Part shown: piece by piece, positions 1 through 8,189 of the stretch
How positions within the stretch are numbered: position 1 is the stretch's first letter
Layout: every line of letters starts with the position of its first letter
NCBI RefSeq assembly: GCF_000766865.1
Contig: NZ_JNFA01000024.1
Location: forward strand, 248,001 to 312,000
From: Listeria booriae
Lineage (GTDB): Bacteria > Bacillota > Bacilli > Lactobacillales > Listeriaceae
Direction: 5' to 3'
Length of the DNA: 64,000 nucleotides
The notes under the pieces: model-generated
Told to the model about the DNA's origin: nothing
Seen by the model: only the letters and a program-made list of their open reading frames with translations
Database searches by the model: none
Translations under genes and position numbers: made by a program

Positions 1-155
1 AAGGGGCGATTACGTACATGCTTAACAAGGACAATTACTATACGCTTGTCCACTTAACGAAGCTTGTCGTACCAAACCCAAATGATTTCGCAGACAAAGC
101 ATTACCAGTAAAAACAACAAAGGCAATCGATTTAGATTTTCGCATCACAGAGTAA
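1..155 (+). CDS. C-terminal end of an unrecognised protein (partial)
   Basis: An open frame runs in from the left edge and stops at TAA 153-155, giving about 50 residues. The tail is hydrophilic with several Lys and Asp and no visible motif. A terminator-like hairpin follows directly, which supports a real gene end. In Bacillus and Listeria the genes beside ylaI and ylaN are ylaH/J/K/L types, but I do not recognise this tail as any of them. No function is proposed. Confidence 0.6.
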   Translation, partial: GAITYMLNKDNYYTLVHLTKLVVPNPNDFADKALPVKTTKAIDLDFRITE

Positions 156-170
156 CAAAGTCGTAAGTAC

Positions 171-211
171 GCGAAAACCCGCCAGTCCTAAAGATTAGCG
201 GGTTTTTCGAT
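171..211. terminator. Bidirectional intrinsic terminator
   Basis: AAAACCCGC and GCGGGTTTTT arms flank a loop of about 15 nt, with an A-run on the left and a T-run on the right. It can end the partial gene on the plus strand and ylaI on the minus strand. Confidence 0.75.
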
Positions 212-403
212 AAAGTTTTTCGTTTTGGGTTTATGAAATTCGAACTTGCCAGAATTAATTCGTTCCACCGTTTTTTGTGCAATTCGGGTTTCGCATTCTG
301 GGCAAAGATACATACGAATCGGCTTATTGCGTAGCTGCTTCGTCTTAAATTTCTTATCGTCTAATTCATCAATTGTTTCACATAAAATACATTGTGCCTT
401 CAT
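188..403 (-). CDS. ylaI: YlaI-like small zinc-ribbon protein (DUF2197 family)
   Basis: This 71-residue protein resembles B. subtilis YlaI. It has an N-terminal CILC motif (residues 5-8) and a CPEC motif (residues 34-37), which together form a four-cysteine zinc-binding site. The segment between them (DELDDKKFKTKQLRNKPI) matches the family pattern. The function is unknown in the family. The start is supported by a GAGGTG ribosome-binding site on the minus strand, and a TATAAT-like -10 lies at 425-430. Its position beside a ylaN-ftsW-pycA block is conserved in Bacillus and Listeria. Confidence 0.85.
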   Translation of the reverse strand: MKAQCILCETIDELDDKKFKTKQLRNKPIRMYLCPECETRIAQKTVERINSGKFEFHKPKTKNFIEKPANL

Positions 404-472
404 TTGCGTTCACCTCGTGCTTTTATTATAGCATGGAAAAATAGAAAGTAAAACGTAGAGGAGCTGTTTCCT

Positions 473-772
473 ATGATTCAAATACAGAAAAAATATACAG
501 AGTTGATTTGGACCTCGGTTACTGGATTATTGGCTGTTTTGGCATTCGTGTTCGTGCAAGATGCTGTGTATTGGTTTGATAACTTCTACGTGGTGTTTAG
601 TGCGGCAGGAATTATTATTGCGAGTTATCTTGTTGCCACCTGTATTTCCTTTGTACGCTCATTGAAAGGAACGCTATCAGGAGTTGAAATGCTCGTCATT
701 TATTTTTCCGTGCCGGCGAGTTTGGTTTTATCCGTATGCATGTTTCTTTTAACAGTTATGTGGCTAGGCTAA
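473..772 (+). CDS. Small membrane protein, three to four predicted TM segments
   Basis: This 99-residue protein is mostly hydrophobic. Likely membrane segments are at residues 11-29, 38-62 and 71-96. There are no conserved catalytic residues. GAGGAG precedes the ATG. In Bacillus the ylaI/ylaN neighbourhood also contains a small membrane protein (YlaH), but the similarity is not clear enough by eye to assign that name. It lies divergent from ylaI and upstream of ylaN, which has its own promoter. Confidence 0.75.
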   Translation: MIQIQKKYTELIWTSVTGLLAVLAFVFVQDAVYWFDNFYVVFSAAGIIIASYLVATCISFVRSLKGTLSGVEMLVIYFSVPASLVLSVCMFLLTVMWLG

Positions 773-793
773 AAAAATTATGTTGATATCAGG

Positions 794-821
794 TTACTTT
801 CGTAAAAAAATATGCTATACT
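794..821 (+). promoter_or_regulatory. Likely sigma-A promoter for ylaN
   Basis: TTACTT (794-799) and TATACT (816-821) are separated by 16 bp, about 90 bp upstream of the ylaN start. Confidence 0.5.
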
Positions 822-909
822 TTAGGAAGATAAAATTCAAAAAATTGTACTTTCTTTGGAAATAGATGAATTAGGCGCATACGATGTGTTTTGAATGGGG
901 GTTTCTGTA

Positions 910-1188
910 GTGACGGATAAACAAATAGACCACAGAGAAGAGGCAGTAAAGCTTCTTAAAGATGACGCAAAGCGAATTTTGCAGTTGATTAAAGTGCAGA
1001 TGGATAACTTAACTTTACCTCAATGTCCAGCTTACGAAGAAGTTTTGGATACTCAAATGTACGGCTTATCGCGCGAAATTAATTTTGCGGTGCGATTAGG
1101 ACTGATTGATAGAGCAGAAGGACAAAGCTTGCTAAACACGCTGGAGAAAGAACTTTCCGTGTTGCATGAGTTGTCGACGAGTAAATGA
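910..1188 (+). CDS. ylaN: YlaN (UPF0358), Fur-associated iron-sensing protein
   Basis: The 92-residue protein closely matches B. subtilis YlaN: the central stretch containing [20 protein letters not shown] and the following [14 protein letters not shown] are characteristic. Members of this family bind iron and interact with Fur to relieve its repression in staphylococci; that role is family knowledge and is not shown here. An upstream in-frame ATG exists at 895, but its GGGGG is a better ribosome-binding site for the GTG at 910 (about 8 nt spacing), so GTG 910 is chosen. A strong terminator follows. Confidence 0.9.
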   Translation: MTDKQIDHREEAVKLLKDDAKRILQLIKVQMDNLTLPQCPAYEEVLDTQMYGLSREINFAVRLGLIDRAEGQSLLNTLEKELSVLHELSTSK

Positions 1189-1197
1189 ATAGACAAA

Positions 1198-1232
1198 GAA
1201 AAGCCATTCGACACGGTGTCGGGTGGCTTTTT
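1198..1232 (+). terminator. Intrinsic terminator after ylaN
   Basis: AAAAGCCA..CGACAC pairs with GTGTCG..TGGCTTTTT, ending in a T-run. Confidence 0.8.
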
Positions 1233-1278
1233 GAGTTTGAAGGAGTAATAGAGTAGGAGTGGATTTCTCATTATTTAC

Positions 1279-1307
1279 CTGACAAGGCACCTATATTTTG
1301 TTATAAT
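1279..1307 (+). promoter_or_regulatory. Promoter of the LXG toxin cassette
   Basis: CTGACA (1279-1284), a 17-bp spacer, then TATAAT (1302-1307). This is close to the sigma-A consensus and about 40 bp upstream of the first cassette gene. Confidence 0.7.
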
Positions 1308-1345
1308 AAAAATATCTTATTCCTATCAAAAAAGGAAGGTGCAAC

Positions 1346-1630
1346 ATGGCTAAAATTAATGTGAATAGGGAAATCATGATGAATCATGCAGCTGATTTGA
1401 GTGCTAGTGTACAGGGAATGTCGTATCACCCGATGAAAAATGGGAATATGAGCTATACGCAGAGTCACTCCATTTCGCAATACAGAGCGTGTTTGCTGGA
1501 TTTATTGGAGGCCGTGGAGACTTTTGAAAGCGTTGTCTCTGAGGATGCGAAGCGTATCAAACAAATTGGTGAGGCTTACGCGCAAAAAGACAGAGAAGTT
1601 GGGCAAAAGCTACAGTTGGAGGTGCGCTAG
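1346..1630 (+). CDS. YwqI-like small type VII secretion partner (TIGR04197/DUF5344-like)
   Basis: A 94-residue, mostly helical protein, first in the cassette. Its size, position and coiled-coil character match the YwqI-like small proteins that sit upstream of LXG toxins in B. subtilis and Listeria. These proteins are thought to help present or export the LXG toxin through the Esx (type VII) pathway. The start has a good GGAAGGTG ribosome-binding site. The ORF ends just before the next gene, whose ribosome-binding site lies inside this one, so the two are probably translated together. The family call rests on context and general resemblance. Confidence 0.7.
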   Translation: MAKINVNREIMMNHAADLSASVQGMSYHPMKNGNMSYTQSHSISQYRACLLDLLEAVETFESVVSEDAKRIKQIGEAYAQKDREVGQKLQLEVR

Positions 1631-1631
1631 A

Positions 1632-2000
1632 ATGGATCGAAAAGTGGAGGCACTACACCAGCAATTACAAAAGATGAGGCAGGAGAAAGAAGTACAGGAA
1701 GATGCGTTATATGCGATACGGCAAAAACAGGTGCGGTTAGAATCGGTGGAATCGGAACTATTTCATATGGAACGAGAGAAATCGAATTTGGTGGCGCAAG
1801 CGCATGAGGTTTGGCAAGGAAATCACGGAAGAAGCGTGGCACATGAAGCGGAAGGTATAGCGCATCAGAATTGGCGCCAACTTCGAAGGACGGTCGAGGA
1901 ATCAAGAGAAGCCTTACAGCAGGAACAACAACGGCTACAAAAGACGGTCTATCAGCTAGAGAAAGAGCAGAAACGGATACATAAGGAGTTGTTGCTATGA
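1632..2000 (+). CDS. YwqH-like coiled-coil partner of the LXG toxin (DUF5082-like)
   Basis: Starting at the ATG at 1632, which has GGAGGTG 8 nt upstream, this gives 122 residues. A longer in-frame reading from 1524 overlaps the previous gene and lacks a ribosome-binding site. The protein is rich in Gln, Glu, Arg and Lys and looks like two long antiparallel helices with heptads, broken near residues 55-75 by a WQGNHG turn that recalls a WXG signature. Such YwqH-type proteins pair with LXG N-domains. It overlaps the toxin start by 4 nt (ATGA), which indicates translational coupling. Confidence 0.75.
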   Translation: MDRKVEALHQQLQKMRQEKEVQEDALYAIRQKQVRLESVESELFHMEREKSNLVAQAHEVWQGNHGRSVAHEAEGIAHQNWRQLRRTVEESREALQQEQQRLQKTVYQLEKEQKRIHKELLL

Positions 2001-3505
2001 CGCGCATTGATATCGCAGAAGTCACCCATTTCAGAAGCCAACTCCGTGCAACAAATCAGACCATCACACCACGCATCGAAGCTGTCAGACAAGCAGTGAT
2101 ACAGTACTTGAACGATGAGTCAATAACAGGCGAAGCGATTCAGGCATCCAAAGACTATTACGCAGGCGCATATATTCAGCTATGTGGATCAATGAAACAA
2201 GCATTAAAAATGAGTGAAGAGAAGCTACAGCAGTATATTCAGGCTTTTCACAGCCAAGTAGATTCATCTCCCAATGCAAAACTGGACGCAGATGGTATTT
2301 ACGATTTAAATCAAAAAATCAACGGCTTTGAGAATCGAATGGAGCATCTAACCGCAGAACTCAGTGCGATTAATGGAACCCAAAAAGCATCCGAGCTGAA
2401 TAATCTCGCGACACAAATCTTTGAAGCACATAAAAAAGAAGCCATTTTAGCGAAGTATCTAGACTTTGAGCGGAATCATGCCAATTTTTTCAGTGAGTTA
2501 GGAGAACTAGCCCATTATATCAAGCAGGCTTTGCAGGATATTCAGAAAAATATTCGTTTTGATAGGGCGACTGGCACGTATGGCATGGAGAAGATAAATC
2601 GAACCAATTTTAGCGAACTTTCCAGATTATATGCGAGTCAACAAGCCATCGATGATCAAATAAAAGAAATCGAGGCTATTGGTTTGACTCCTATGATTTC
2701 AAAGGGGAACAGTGCAGGATTTATACTGCAAGACGGGCAACTGAATACGACGGCTACGCTTGGATTTGTAAATGAGCAGATGATATACTGGGAGAATGAA
2801 TCGACTTTCCGAGAGCTTTTCTTAGTAGGCTCTTCGTATCGCGTGTTGTATGGTATTGACGCGGTAACAGGTCAGCATGTGACTGACTCGAGATTAGCAT
2901 TTGATTTGCTAGTATTGGCCAGTAGCGCTTTTGGTGTTTCCGGTTTTGCGACACGTTTCGGAGCAGCCAAAACGGCAGCTTTTGATAAGAATGTGGTACT
3001 GAAAAATATCGAGGCAAGCAAGACCGCACGCGCCAGTTCTAATTTTAATGTATACGCCTCGAAAGAAAAAGTGGTGTTAAGGGATGTAGAGGAGCGAATA
3101 TACGAGGTTAGAAAAGACAGCGCTGGAACTGAGATTGGAAAACATTCTGTAGGAACTTTAAATAGAGAACAAACTAGAATAGTAGTTGAAAATCTTTTAG
3201 ACAATGGAGAAATAAGCTTAAAGGATTTACAAAATATGATTCCAGAAGGCACGCCAAACACATTTAAGCCTACAGACACTATGAAAATTGGTGGGAAATT
3301 TGAATTTCAATTGTCTGATGGTCAGAAAGCTATTATTAGATGGCATGAACCAGACCCTGTTGCAGCAGCCAAGTTTCCGAACTCAACATCGGGTTCAAGA
3401 TGGACTGCTCAAATTAAGATAGGCAACAAACAAGTAACTGTCGATGGATTATGGACGAAAAAGCAAAACTTAAATGAAGTTCATATTCCAATTCAAGGGA
3501 GGTAA
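1997..3505 (+). CDS. LXG-domain polymorphic toxin, type VII secretion substrate
   Basis: A 502-residue protein. Residues 1 to about 230 form a helical LXG domain (ITGEAIQASKDYY near residue 35 stands where the LxG motif is expected). Residues 230-360 include an Ala/Gly-rich pretoxin linker. The C-terminal 110 residues form a compact, probably toxic module (KIGGKFEFQ, IIRWHEPDP, SGSRWTAQIKIGN, ending VHIPIQGR) that recalls polymorphic toxin type 30 domains; that subtype is tentative. Base composition becomes clearly more AT-rich from about 3100 onward, which fits exchange of the toxic tip on a resident LXG trunk. No type VII secretion machinery lies in this window, so export would depend on genes elsewhere. 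Confidence 0.8.
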   Translation: MTRIDIAEVTHFRSQLRATNQTITPRIEAVRQAVIQYLNDESITGEAIQASKDYYAGAYIQLCGSMKQALKMSEEKLQQYIQAFHSQVDSSPNAKLDADGIYDLNQKINGFENRMEHLTAELSAINGTQKASELNNLATQIFEAHKKEAILAKYLDFERNHANFFSELGELAHYIKQALQDIQKNIRFDRATGTYGMEKINRTNFSELSRLYASQQAIDDQIKEIEAIGLTPMISKGNSAGFILQDGQLNTTATLGFVNEQMIYWENESTFRELFLVGSSYRVLYGIDAVTGQHVTDSRLAFDLLVLASSAFGVSGFATRFGAAKTAAFDKNVVLKNIEASKTARASSNFNVYASKEKVVLRDVEERIYEVRKDSAGTEIGKHSVGTLNREQTRIVVENLLDNGEISLKDLQNMIPEGTPNTFKPTDTMKIGGKFEFQLSDGQKAIIRWHEPDPVAAAKFPNSTSGSRWTAQIKIGNKQVTVDGLWTKKQNLNEVHIPIQGR

Positions 3506-3509
3506 TAGA

Positions 3510-3959
3510 ATGGAAAAAGTGATGAAAAAAGAAGATTATTCTGAAATGCCATGGCTGTCTGTAGATAAATTATATTTATTATTTGAACAAGCTATCAAGG
3601 ACTTTGAAAATGAAAAATTAACTAAGAAAGAATTTTTTGCTATTTTAGATGAATTAATGATGAGGCAAGGAGATACTTACGAAAATTTAAAAGAACCTTT
3701 GAGAAGTGAACTAGATAATGTTTTGTGTAGCTTATGGAACACGGAACATTATGATGATGTAGATATAATTACATCACTATTAATAAATTTAGGATTGAAA
3801 AAGACTTATAATAAAATGAAAGATTCTATTAAAGATACTACAAATATATCATCAGAAATACTTGAAGAAATAGAGGACACCATTGAAGAGGTTGGAGATA
3901 ACATAGAAGACCCTTACCATGATTACATGAAGAAAATAACAGATTCAGAGAATAATTAA
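3510..3959 (+). CDS. Putative immunity protein for the LXG toxin
   Basis: A 149-residue acidic protein starts at ATG 3510 with GGGAGG just upstream and lies 4 nt after the toxin stop. It is very AT-rich, like the toxin tip, and ends in an acidic tail (EEIEDTIEEVGDNIEDP). No family is recognised. The assignment as immunity protein follows from its position directly after the toxin and from its shared base composition. A longer in-frame reading from 3474 starts inside the toxin gene and is not supported. Confidence 0.6.
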   Translation: MEKVMKKEDYSEMPWLSVDKLYLLFEQAIKDFENEKLTKKEFFAILDELMMRQGDTYENLKEPLRSELDNVLCSLWNTEHYDDVDIITSLLINLGLKKTYNKMKDSIKDTTNISSEILEEIEDTIEEVGDNIEDPYHDYMKKITDSENN

Positions 3960-4066
3960 TAAAACAAAATGGCACTCTCTTATTTGACTGGCATTGAAAA
4001 AATAGAGCCTTGATAGTTAAGATAGGATGTCAAGTTGCCCACAAGATTACAAAATAGGTGAAAAAA

Positions 4067-4434
4067 ATGAGTGAAATAAGTTATTTAGAGGCAAAAGAGT
4101 TAACTTTAGAGGATTTATTGAAGATGAAGGGTTTACCCCCAATCAAGCAATAGCTGCAACTTTTGAGGATTCTGTACTAATGATGAAAAAAAGTAATAAG
4201 GTTTATGTCTCAGTTATGATAAATCTTTCAATTTTGAGTTTAAACAAAAAATTCATGCCAAACTATCTATTAGAGAAACAAGAAATTCTACCAAGACTTG
4301 AGAACTTAAATGAAGAGGAACAATCGGCTTATGAGTTGGATATTAATACTTTGAATCAGTTGCTAAGTAATCAAAATTTTGAAATTGATAAAGATGAAGA
4401 ATACAGAGTAAAAGTAAATATGTTGTTAGTATAA
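4067..4434 (+). pseudogene. Frameshifted second immunity-like gene
   Basis: Reading from ATG 4067 gives 28 residues and then TAG at 4151-4153. From about 4090 another frame is open and continues to 4436, with coherent residues (GFIEDEGFTPNQAIAATFED) before its first ATG at 4180. One frameshift between about 4085 and 4115 would join the two into a protein of about 120 residues. The composition matches the immunity gene before it. LXG loci often accumulate orphan immunity genes, and this looks like one that has decayed. The region 4435-4590 holds nothing else I can support. Confidence 0.6.
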
Positions 4435-4593
4435 CACTCTGAACGAAAAATTAGGTTTTTAATACACTATTTTGCTATCCAAGTAGGGAATATTAGAAAG
4501 CTTGAATTAGAGCATACTCTTGTTTAATTTGGAACGCTAGAATTGAGTGAAAACCTTAAATAGAGGAGTTACCTTACCGTGATCATATGTCAT

Positions 4594-4633
4594 AAAAAGG
4601 GCTTTGAGATGCTTAAAAACTCGAAGCCCTTTT
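4594..4633. terminator. Intrinsic terminator between cassette and regulator
   Basis: AAAAGGGCTTTGAG pairs with CTCGAAGCCCTTTT. It can act in both directions, ending the minus-strand regulator and plus-strand read-through from the toxin cassette. Confidence 0.7.
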
Positions 4634-4677
4634 GGCGTGCTAGCATTTTGGAGGGTGCTTTGGTCAAACTCAAAACA

Positions 4678-5592
4678 TCAATTTGATTTCTCGCTATAAT
4701 AAAATCCGAACTCAATATCTTTCTGATGATTTCCAAATCCTTTTCCGAAAATCGTTGTTCCGCCAATGTTTTTCGCGTCTTTTTCAACGGCGATGCGAAA
4801 GCTCACGAGGTCGCTAGTTAGTTCTAGGTCATCTAATGTCAGCTCGGACAGGATATCACCGTCAAAATGCGTACCGTGTTTCGAAATGCGAATCGTTTTA
4901 AATAGCCCGTACTGGCTGTTAGAGTCTTCCCACCAGCTTGGCGTGTATTTACCGCGAATATCGGAAAAATTGCCAGGACACGTCCATGTGCCCAATCTAT
5001 GCCCGTTAATATAAAAGGAAATATCCGACGGCCAAACATTGTTCGAATACGGGAATTCTGATGCAATCTCAAAACTGATTTCTAGTAATTCGATACGCTC
5101 ATTGGCTTGCAATGGATTCGGGACTTTGTATTCCAAATAACCTTGCGTAAACCAAATAATTTGCGCGTCCATCCGGCTGGAATCCATGAAATATTTCGGT
5201 TCATCGACATGGCCAATAAACGCTTTGCTCGACGCAAGCCCGCATGTCGGCGTCACATCATAGTCCGTATAATGCCCAACAGGAAGTTCAATCGAACGCA
5301 TTTTGAAATTCGGGTAGATCGTTGTCGGGAAATTAATTTCGATTTTATCAACTACAAGCTTGGAAACCTTCTGGATACCAGATTTTCCAGGCATTTTTTC
5401 TGTGCGGATTAGTTGGGCTTTCTCTAGTTGATTAATGTGCCTCGTAATAATCGCGCTACTCATATGTAAAGCATGTGCAAGTTCTTTAATATTCATGGAA
5501 CTTTGTGAAAGTAGATTCAAAATTTGGATTCTCGTCTCGCTAGCTAAGGCTTCATAAACATGAATGGAATCTTTCGAAATATCTAACTGCAT
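4678..5592 (-). CDS. ArsR-like transcriptional regulator of the GH2/ABC operon
   Basis: A 304-residue protein. Residues 10-75 form an ArsR-type winged helix (LASETRIQILNLLSQ, then LAHALHMSSAIITRHINQL as recognition helix). The remaining 220 residues look like a beta-rich domain (FYINGHRLGTWTCPG, GHYTDYDVTPTCGL) that probably senses a sugar or related ligand; this domain type accompanies regulators of glycosidase operons. The start has a strong AAGGAGG site. It is divergent from the ABC importer, and the shared control region is dense in TTAGT half-sites, so it probably binds there. Whether it represses or activates cannot be read from the sequence. Confidence 0.75.
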   Translation of the reverse strand: MQLDISKDSIHVYEALASETRIQILNLLSQSSMNIKELAHALHMSSAIITRHINQLEKAQLIRTEKMPGKSGIQKVSKLVVDKIEINFPTTIYPNFKMRSIELPVGHYTDYDVTPTCGLASSKAFIGHVDEPKYFMDSSRMDAQIIWFTQGYLEYKVPNPLQANERIELLEISFEIASEFPYSNNVWPSDISFYINGHRLGTWTCPGNFSDIRGKYTPSWWEDSNSQYGLFKTIRISKHGTHFDGDILSELTLDDLELTSDLVSFRIAVEKDAKNIGGTTIFGKGFGNHQKDIEFGFYYSEKSN

Positions 5593-5608
5593 GTTAAAAA
5601 AATCCTCC

Positions 5609-5800
5609 TTTAGTTAATGCTTTTATAGATGGAAATAGCTGAAATTAGTTCTAGAAAACAATTTAGTAAACCTATTAGTTCATCATAACATAAAATTGGT
5701 ACTAAAAGAACTAAAAGAGTTGACAATAAAATTTTAGTGAATTATAGTAAAAATATAAAAGAAGTTTAGTTATTAATTTACTTAACGGTTAACTAAGTCT
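5609..5800. promoter_or_regulatory. Array of TTAGT/ACTAA half-sites (candidate operators)
   Basis: TTAGTT or close variants occur at 5611-5616, 5645-5650, 5663-5668, 5675-5680, 5734-5739 and 5766-5771. Inverse copies (ACTAAA) occur at 5701-5706 and 5710-5715, and AACTAAG at 5791-5797. This density in a 190-bp divergent control region suggests binding sites for the adjacent regulator. Confidence 0.5.
5720..5748 (+). promoter_or_regulatory. Strong sigma-A promoter of the sugar operon
   Basis: TTGACA (5720-5725), a 17-bp spacer and TATAGT (5743-5748). The spacer carries one TTAGT half-site. Confidence 0.75.
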
Positions 5801-5811
5801 CTTCTTTTTTT
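5757..5811 (+). terminator. Leader hairpin with T-run (possible attenuator)
   Basis: AAAAGAAG plus TTAGTTA pair with TAACTAA plus CTTCTTTT, separated by a small asymmetric internal loop, and a T-run follows. It lies just downstream of the promoter and upstream of the first gene, so it could attenuate the operon. The stem also contains the TTAGT motif, so an operator role is an alternative. Confidence 0.5.
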
Positions 5812-5822
5812 GAAATGTTTTA

Positions 5823-5836
5823 TGTAGGCGTTTACA
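5823..5836 (+). promoter_or_regulatory. CcpA cre-like site
   Basis: TGTAGGCGTTTACA fits the catabolite-responsive-element consensus TGWNANCGNTNWCA with one mismatch. It lies between the promoter and the first gene, the position of a transcription roadblock, and implies catabolite repression by preferred sugars. Confidence 0.6.
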
Positions 5837-5933
5837 TCGGACTGCAGCTGATGTGGAAATACGCGAAAAAATGTCACCAAGAAGTTTGTGAAAAGTCGTT
5901 TGCTTTAGAACAATGAAAGTGGGAGGAATTGAG

Positions 5934-7196
5934 ATGAAAAAGGTAGTAGGGCTAATTTGTATGTTAATGCTAGTTGTTGGGTTGGCAGCATGTGGAGGTT
6001 CGACTGACGCGAAAGATACGGCGAAAAGTAAGGAAATTATATTCTGGAATCCATTTACGGGTCCTGATGGCGCGAATATGCAAAAAATGGTGGATGCGTA
6101 TAACAAAACCAATCCTGAATTCAAGGTGAAAAACATGTCATTAAAAGAAGGGGATATGTACACGAAGATTCCAACGGTTGTTAACTCCGGCAAAAACATT
6201 CCAGATTTGACGATTGTTCACGCCGAGCGCATTAAACAATATGTGGATAACGATATGTTGATGTCATACGATGATTACTTAGCAGATTTTCCAGACATTA
6301 AAGCAGAGAACTACGTACCAGAAGCTTGGAATATCGGCCAAATTGAGAATAAACGCTACAGTGTTCCGCTAGATATTCACTCCTTTATTATGTACTACAA
6401 CAAAGATTTAGTGAAAAAATATGCTCCGACAGCGCTTGACGACGGTGTTGTGACGTTCGACGAAATTCAAGCTGCTGGAAAATTGGCTAAAAAAGATAAA
6501 ATCGATGCCGTAACAGTGAGCTGGGTAAAACCAACGTTCCTATCACTTTACGCACAAAACGGCGGTAAATTAACGGAAAACGGTATTGATCCAACGCTTG
6601 ATAACCAACAAGCTAAAGACACGTTCAACTTATGGAAAGACATGTACAAAGACGGAATTACAACAAAAGACGGCGAAGATTACTTCCAAAAATTCATCGC
6701 TGGCAAAGTCATTTTCGCACCGGAAGGTATTTGGATGCAAAATACGGCGAAAGATGCCAAGTTCGACTGGGGTATCACAAACGCGCCACAACTGAGCGAA
6801 GATAAAAATAAAATGGTGAACTGGTCCAGCTCACATCAATTCACGATGTTTAACAGTGAAGGCCGCTCCAAAGAAAAAACAGCTGGCGTATTGAAATTCA
6901 TCGACTGGGTACAAGACAACTCACTAGAATGGGCAAAATCAGGTCAAAACCCAGCATCGCTTAAAATTGTGGAAGACCCAACTTATAAAGAAATGCCACA
7001 ATCCTTCTTGTTACTTGATCCAGCAGAACAAAAATCATTGAAAATTTTCGATTATAAATACAATGGTTACGTATCAGAACAACTGGACGCGAACGGAAAT
7101 GATATTATTTTCGGCAAAACACCAGTAGATAAAGGTCTCGCAGATATGCAAAAAGCAGTCGAAGATAAGATCGCCAAAGATAAATCGAATAAATAA
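5934..7196 (+). CDS. Sugar ABC transporter substrate-binding lipoprotein
   Basis: A 420-residue solute-binding protein of the MalE/UgpB-like cluster. The first 20 residues form a lipoprotein signal with lipobox LAAC, so it is anchored outside the membrane and delivers an oligosaccharide to the two permeases that follow. ATG 5934 is preferred over the in-frame ATG 5913 because GGGAGG sits just before 5934 and only this start gives a normal signal peptide. The substrate is not identified; the GH2 enzyme at the end of the operon suggests a beta-glycoside or glucuronide. No ATPase gene is present, as is usual for importers that share an MsmK-type ATPase. Confidence 0.85.
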   Translation: MKKVVGLICMLMLVVGLAACGGSTDAKDTAKSKEIIFWNPFTGPDGANMQKMVDAYNKTNPEFKVKNMSLKEGDMYTKIPTVVNSGKNIPDLTIVHAERIKQYVDNDMLMSYDDYLADFPDIKAENYVPEAWNIGQIENKRYSVPLDIHSFIMYYNKDLVKKYAPTALDDGVVTFDEIQAAGKLAKKDKIDAVTVSWVKPTFLSLYAQNGGKLTENGIDPTLDNQQAKDTFNLWKDMYKDGITTKDGEDYFQKFIAGKVIFAPEGIWMQNTAKDAKFDWGITNAPQLSEDKNKMVNWSSSHQFTMFNSEGRSKEKTAGVLKFIDWVQDNSLEWAKSGQNPASLKIVEDPTYKEMPQSFLLLDPAEQKSLKIFDYKYNGYVSEQLDANGNDIIFGKTPVDKGLADMQKAVEDKIAKDKSNK

Positions 7197-7198
7197 GG

Positions 7199-7239
7199 AA
7201 TGAGGGGCTAAGGATGTGATGATGCCTGGCCCCTTCATT
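7199..7239 (+). other. Intercistronic stem-loop after the binding protein
   Basis: AATGAGGGGC pairs with GCCCCTTCATT across a loop of about 20 nt, with no T-run. Such hairpins often stabilise the upstream message so that binding protein is made in excess over permease. Confidence 0.6.
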
Positions 7240-7265
7240 AAGAATCTAGAGTGGGGGTTTGGTTA

Positions 7266-8168
7266 ATGGAAGCAAATGCTAAAACAATCACGTATAAAAA
7301 AAGGAACTGGCGCTTTACGCCGTGGTTATTTGCGGGTCCGCATTTGATTATTTTCTTGATTTTCTTTTTGGTTCCGGTCGTGTATGGTATTTATATTTCG
7401 TTTACGGATTGGGATTTAGTTGGGACGCCTGATTTTGTCGGGTTTGATAATTATCGCGAGATTTTGTTTCAAAAGGATTCAACGTTTTATGAGCAGTTAC
7501 ATAATGGGTTGCGCAATACCTTCATTTTTGTTGTGTTGACTGTGCCATTTTGTATTATTGTGCCGTTGTTGCTTGCGAGTGCATTGAACGCGAAACCGAA
7601 GTTAAATAAGTTGTTCCAATCGTTGTTTTATTTGCCTTCGTTATTTGCGATTTCAGCGGTTATTATTATTTGGGGCTTGATGTTTAATGTGAGTTTCGGA
7701 CCGATTAACCAGTTTCTTGGAACGACGGTTAACTGGGTTGGAACGCAGCCTTATGCCTGGCTGACGCTTGTGATTGTAACGGTTTGGTGGTGTATTGGTG
7801 GGAACATGATTATTTACCAAGCAGCGCTAAATGGGATTTCGAAAGATTTCTATGAAGCGGCGGACATTGACGGGGCTACTTCGATGCAAAAATTCTTCCG
7901 GATTACGTTGCCAAGTATTCGCGCGCAGTTACTTTACACGGTCGTAATGACAACGATTGCGCAGTTTAACGTTTACGGGCAACCGTTGATGCTGACAAAA
8001 GGTGGGCCATCTGGTTCGACGTCGGTACTTTTGATGTATATTCAGCAAAATGCGTTCGGTACAGGCCAGTCTATTGCGGGGATTGCGTCTGCGATGGCTG
8101 TTATTCTCGGACTGTGCATCATGGCTGTTTCTGCTGTCCAATTTTTCTTTTTACGGAATAAAAACTAG
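7266..8168 (+). CDS. Sugar ABC transporter permease (MalF/UgpA type)
   Basis: A 300-residue inner-membrane permease with about six membrane segments (first at roughly residues 22-45). The EAA loop that docks the ATPase is visible near residue 200 (YEAADIDGATSMQKFFRITLP). ATG 7266 has GTGGGGG at the right distance; the earlier GTG at 7251 is part of that ribosome-binding site. It forms the transport channel together with the next gene. Confidence 0.85.
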   Translation: MEANAKTITYKKRNWRFTPWLFAGPHLIIFLIFFLVPVVYGIYISFTDWDLVGTPDFVGFDNYREILFQKDSTFYEQLHNGLRNTFIFVVLTVPFCIIVPLLLASALNAKPKLNKLFQSLFYLPSLFAISAVIIIWGLMFNVSFGPINQFLGTTVNWVGTQPYAWLTLVIVTVWWCIGGNMIIYQAALNGISKDFYEAADIDGATSMQKFFRITLPSIRAQLLYTVVMTTIAQFNVYGQPLMLTKGGPSGSTSVLLMYIQQNAFGTGQSIAGIASAMAVILGLCIMAVSAVQFFFLRNKN

Positions 8169-8189
8169 AGTGAGGGGAATGAAAATCTG

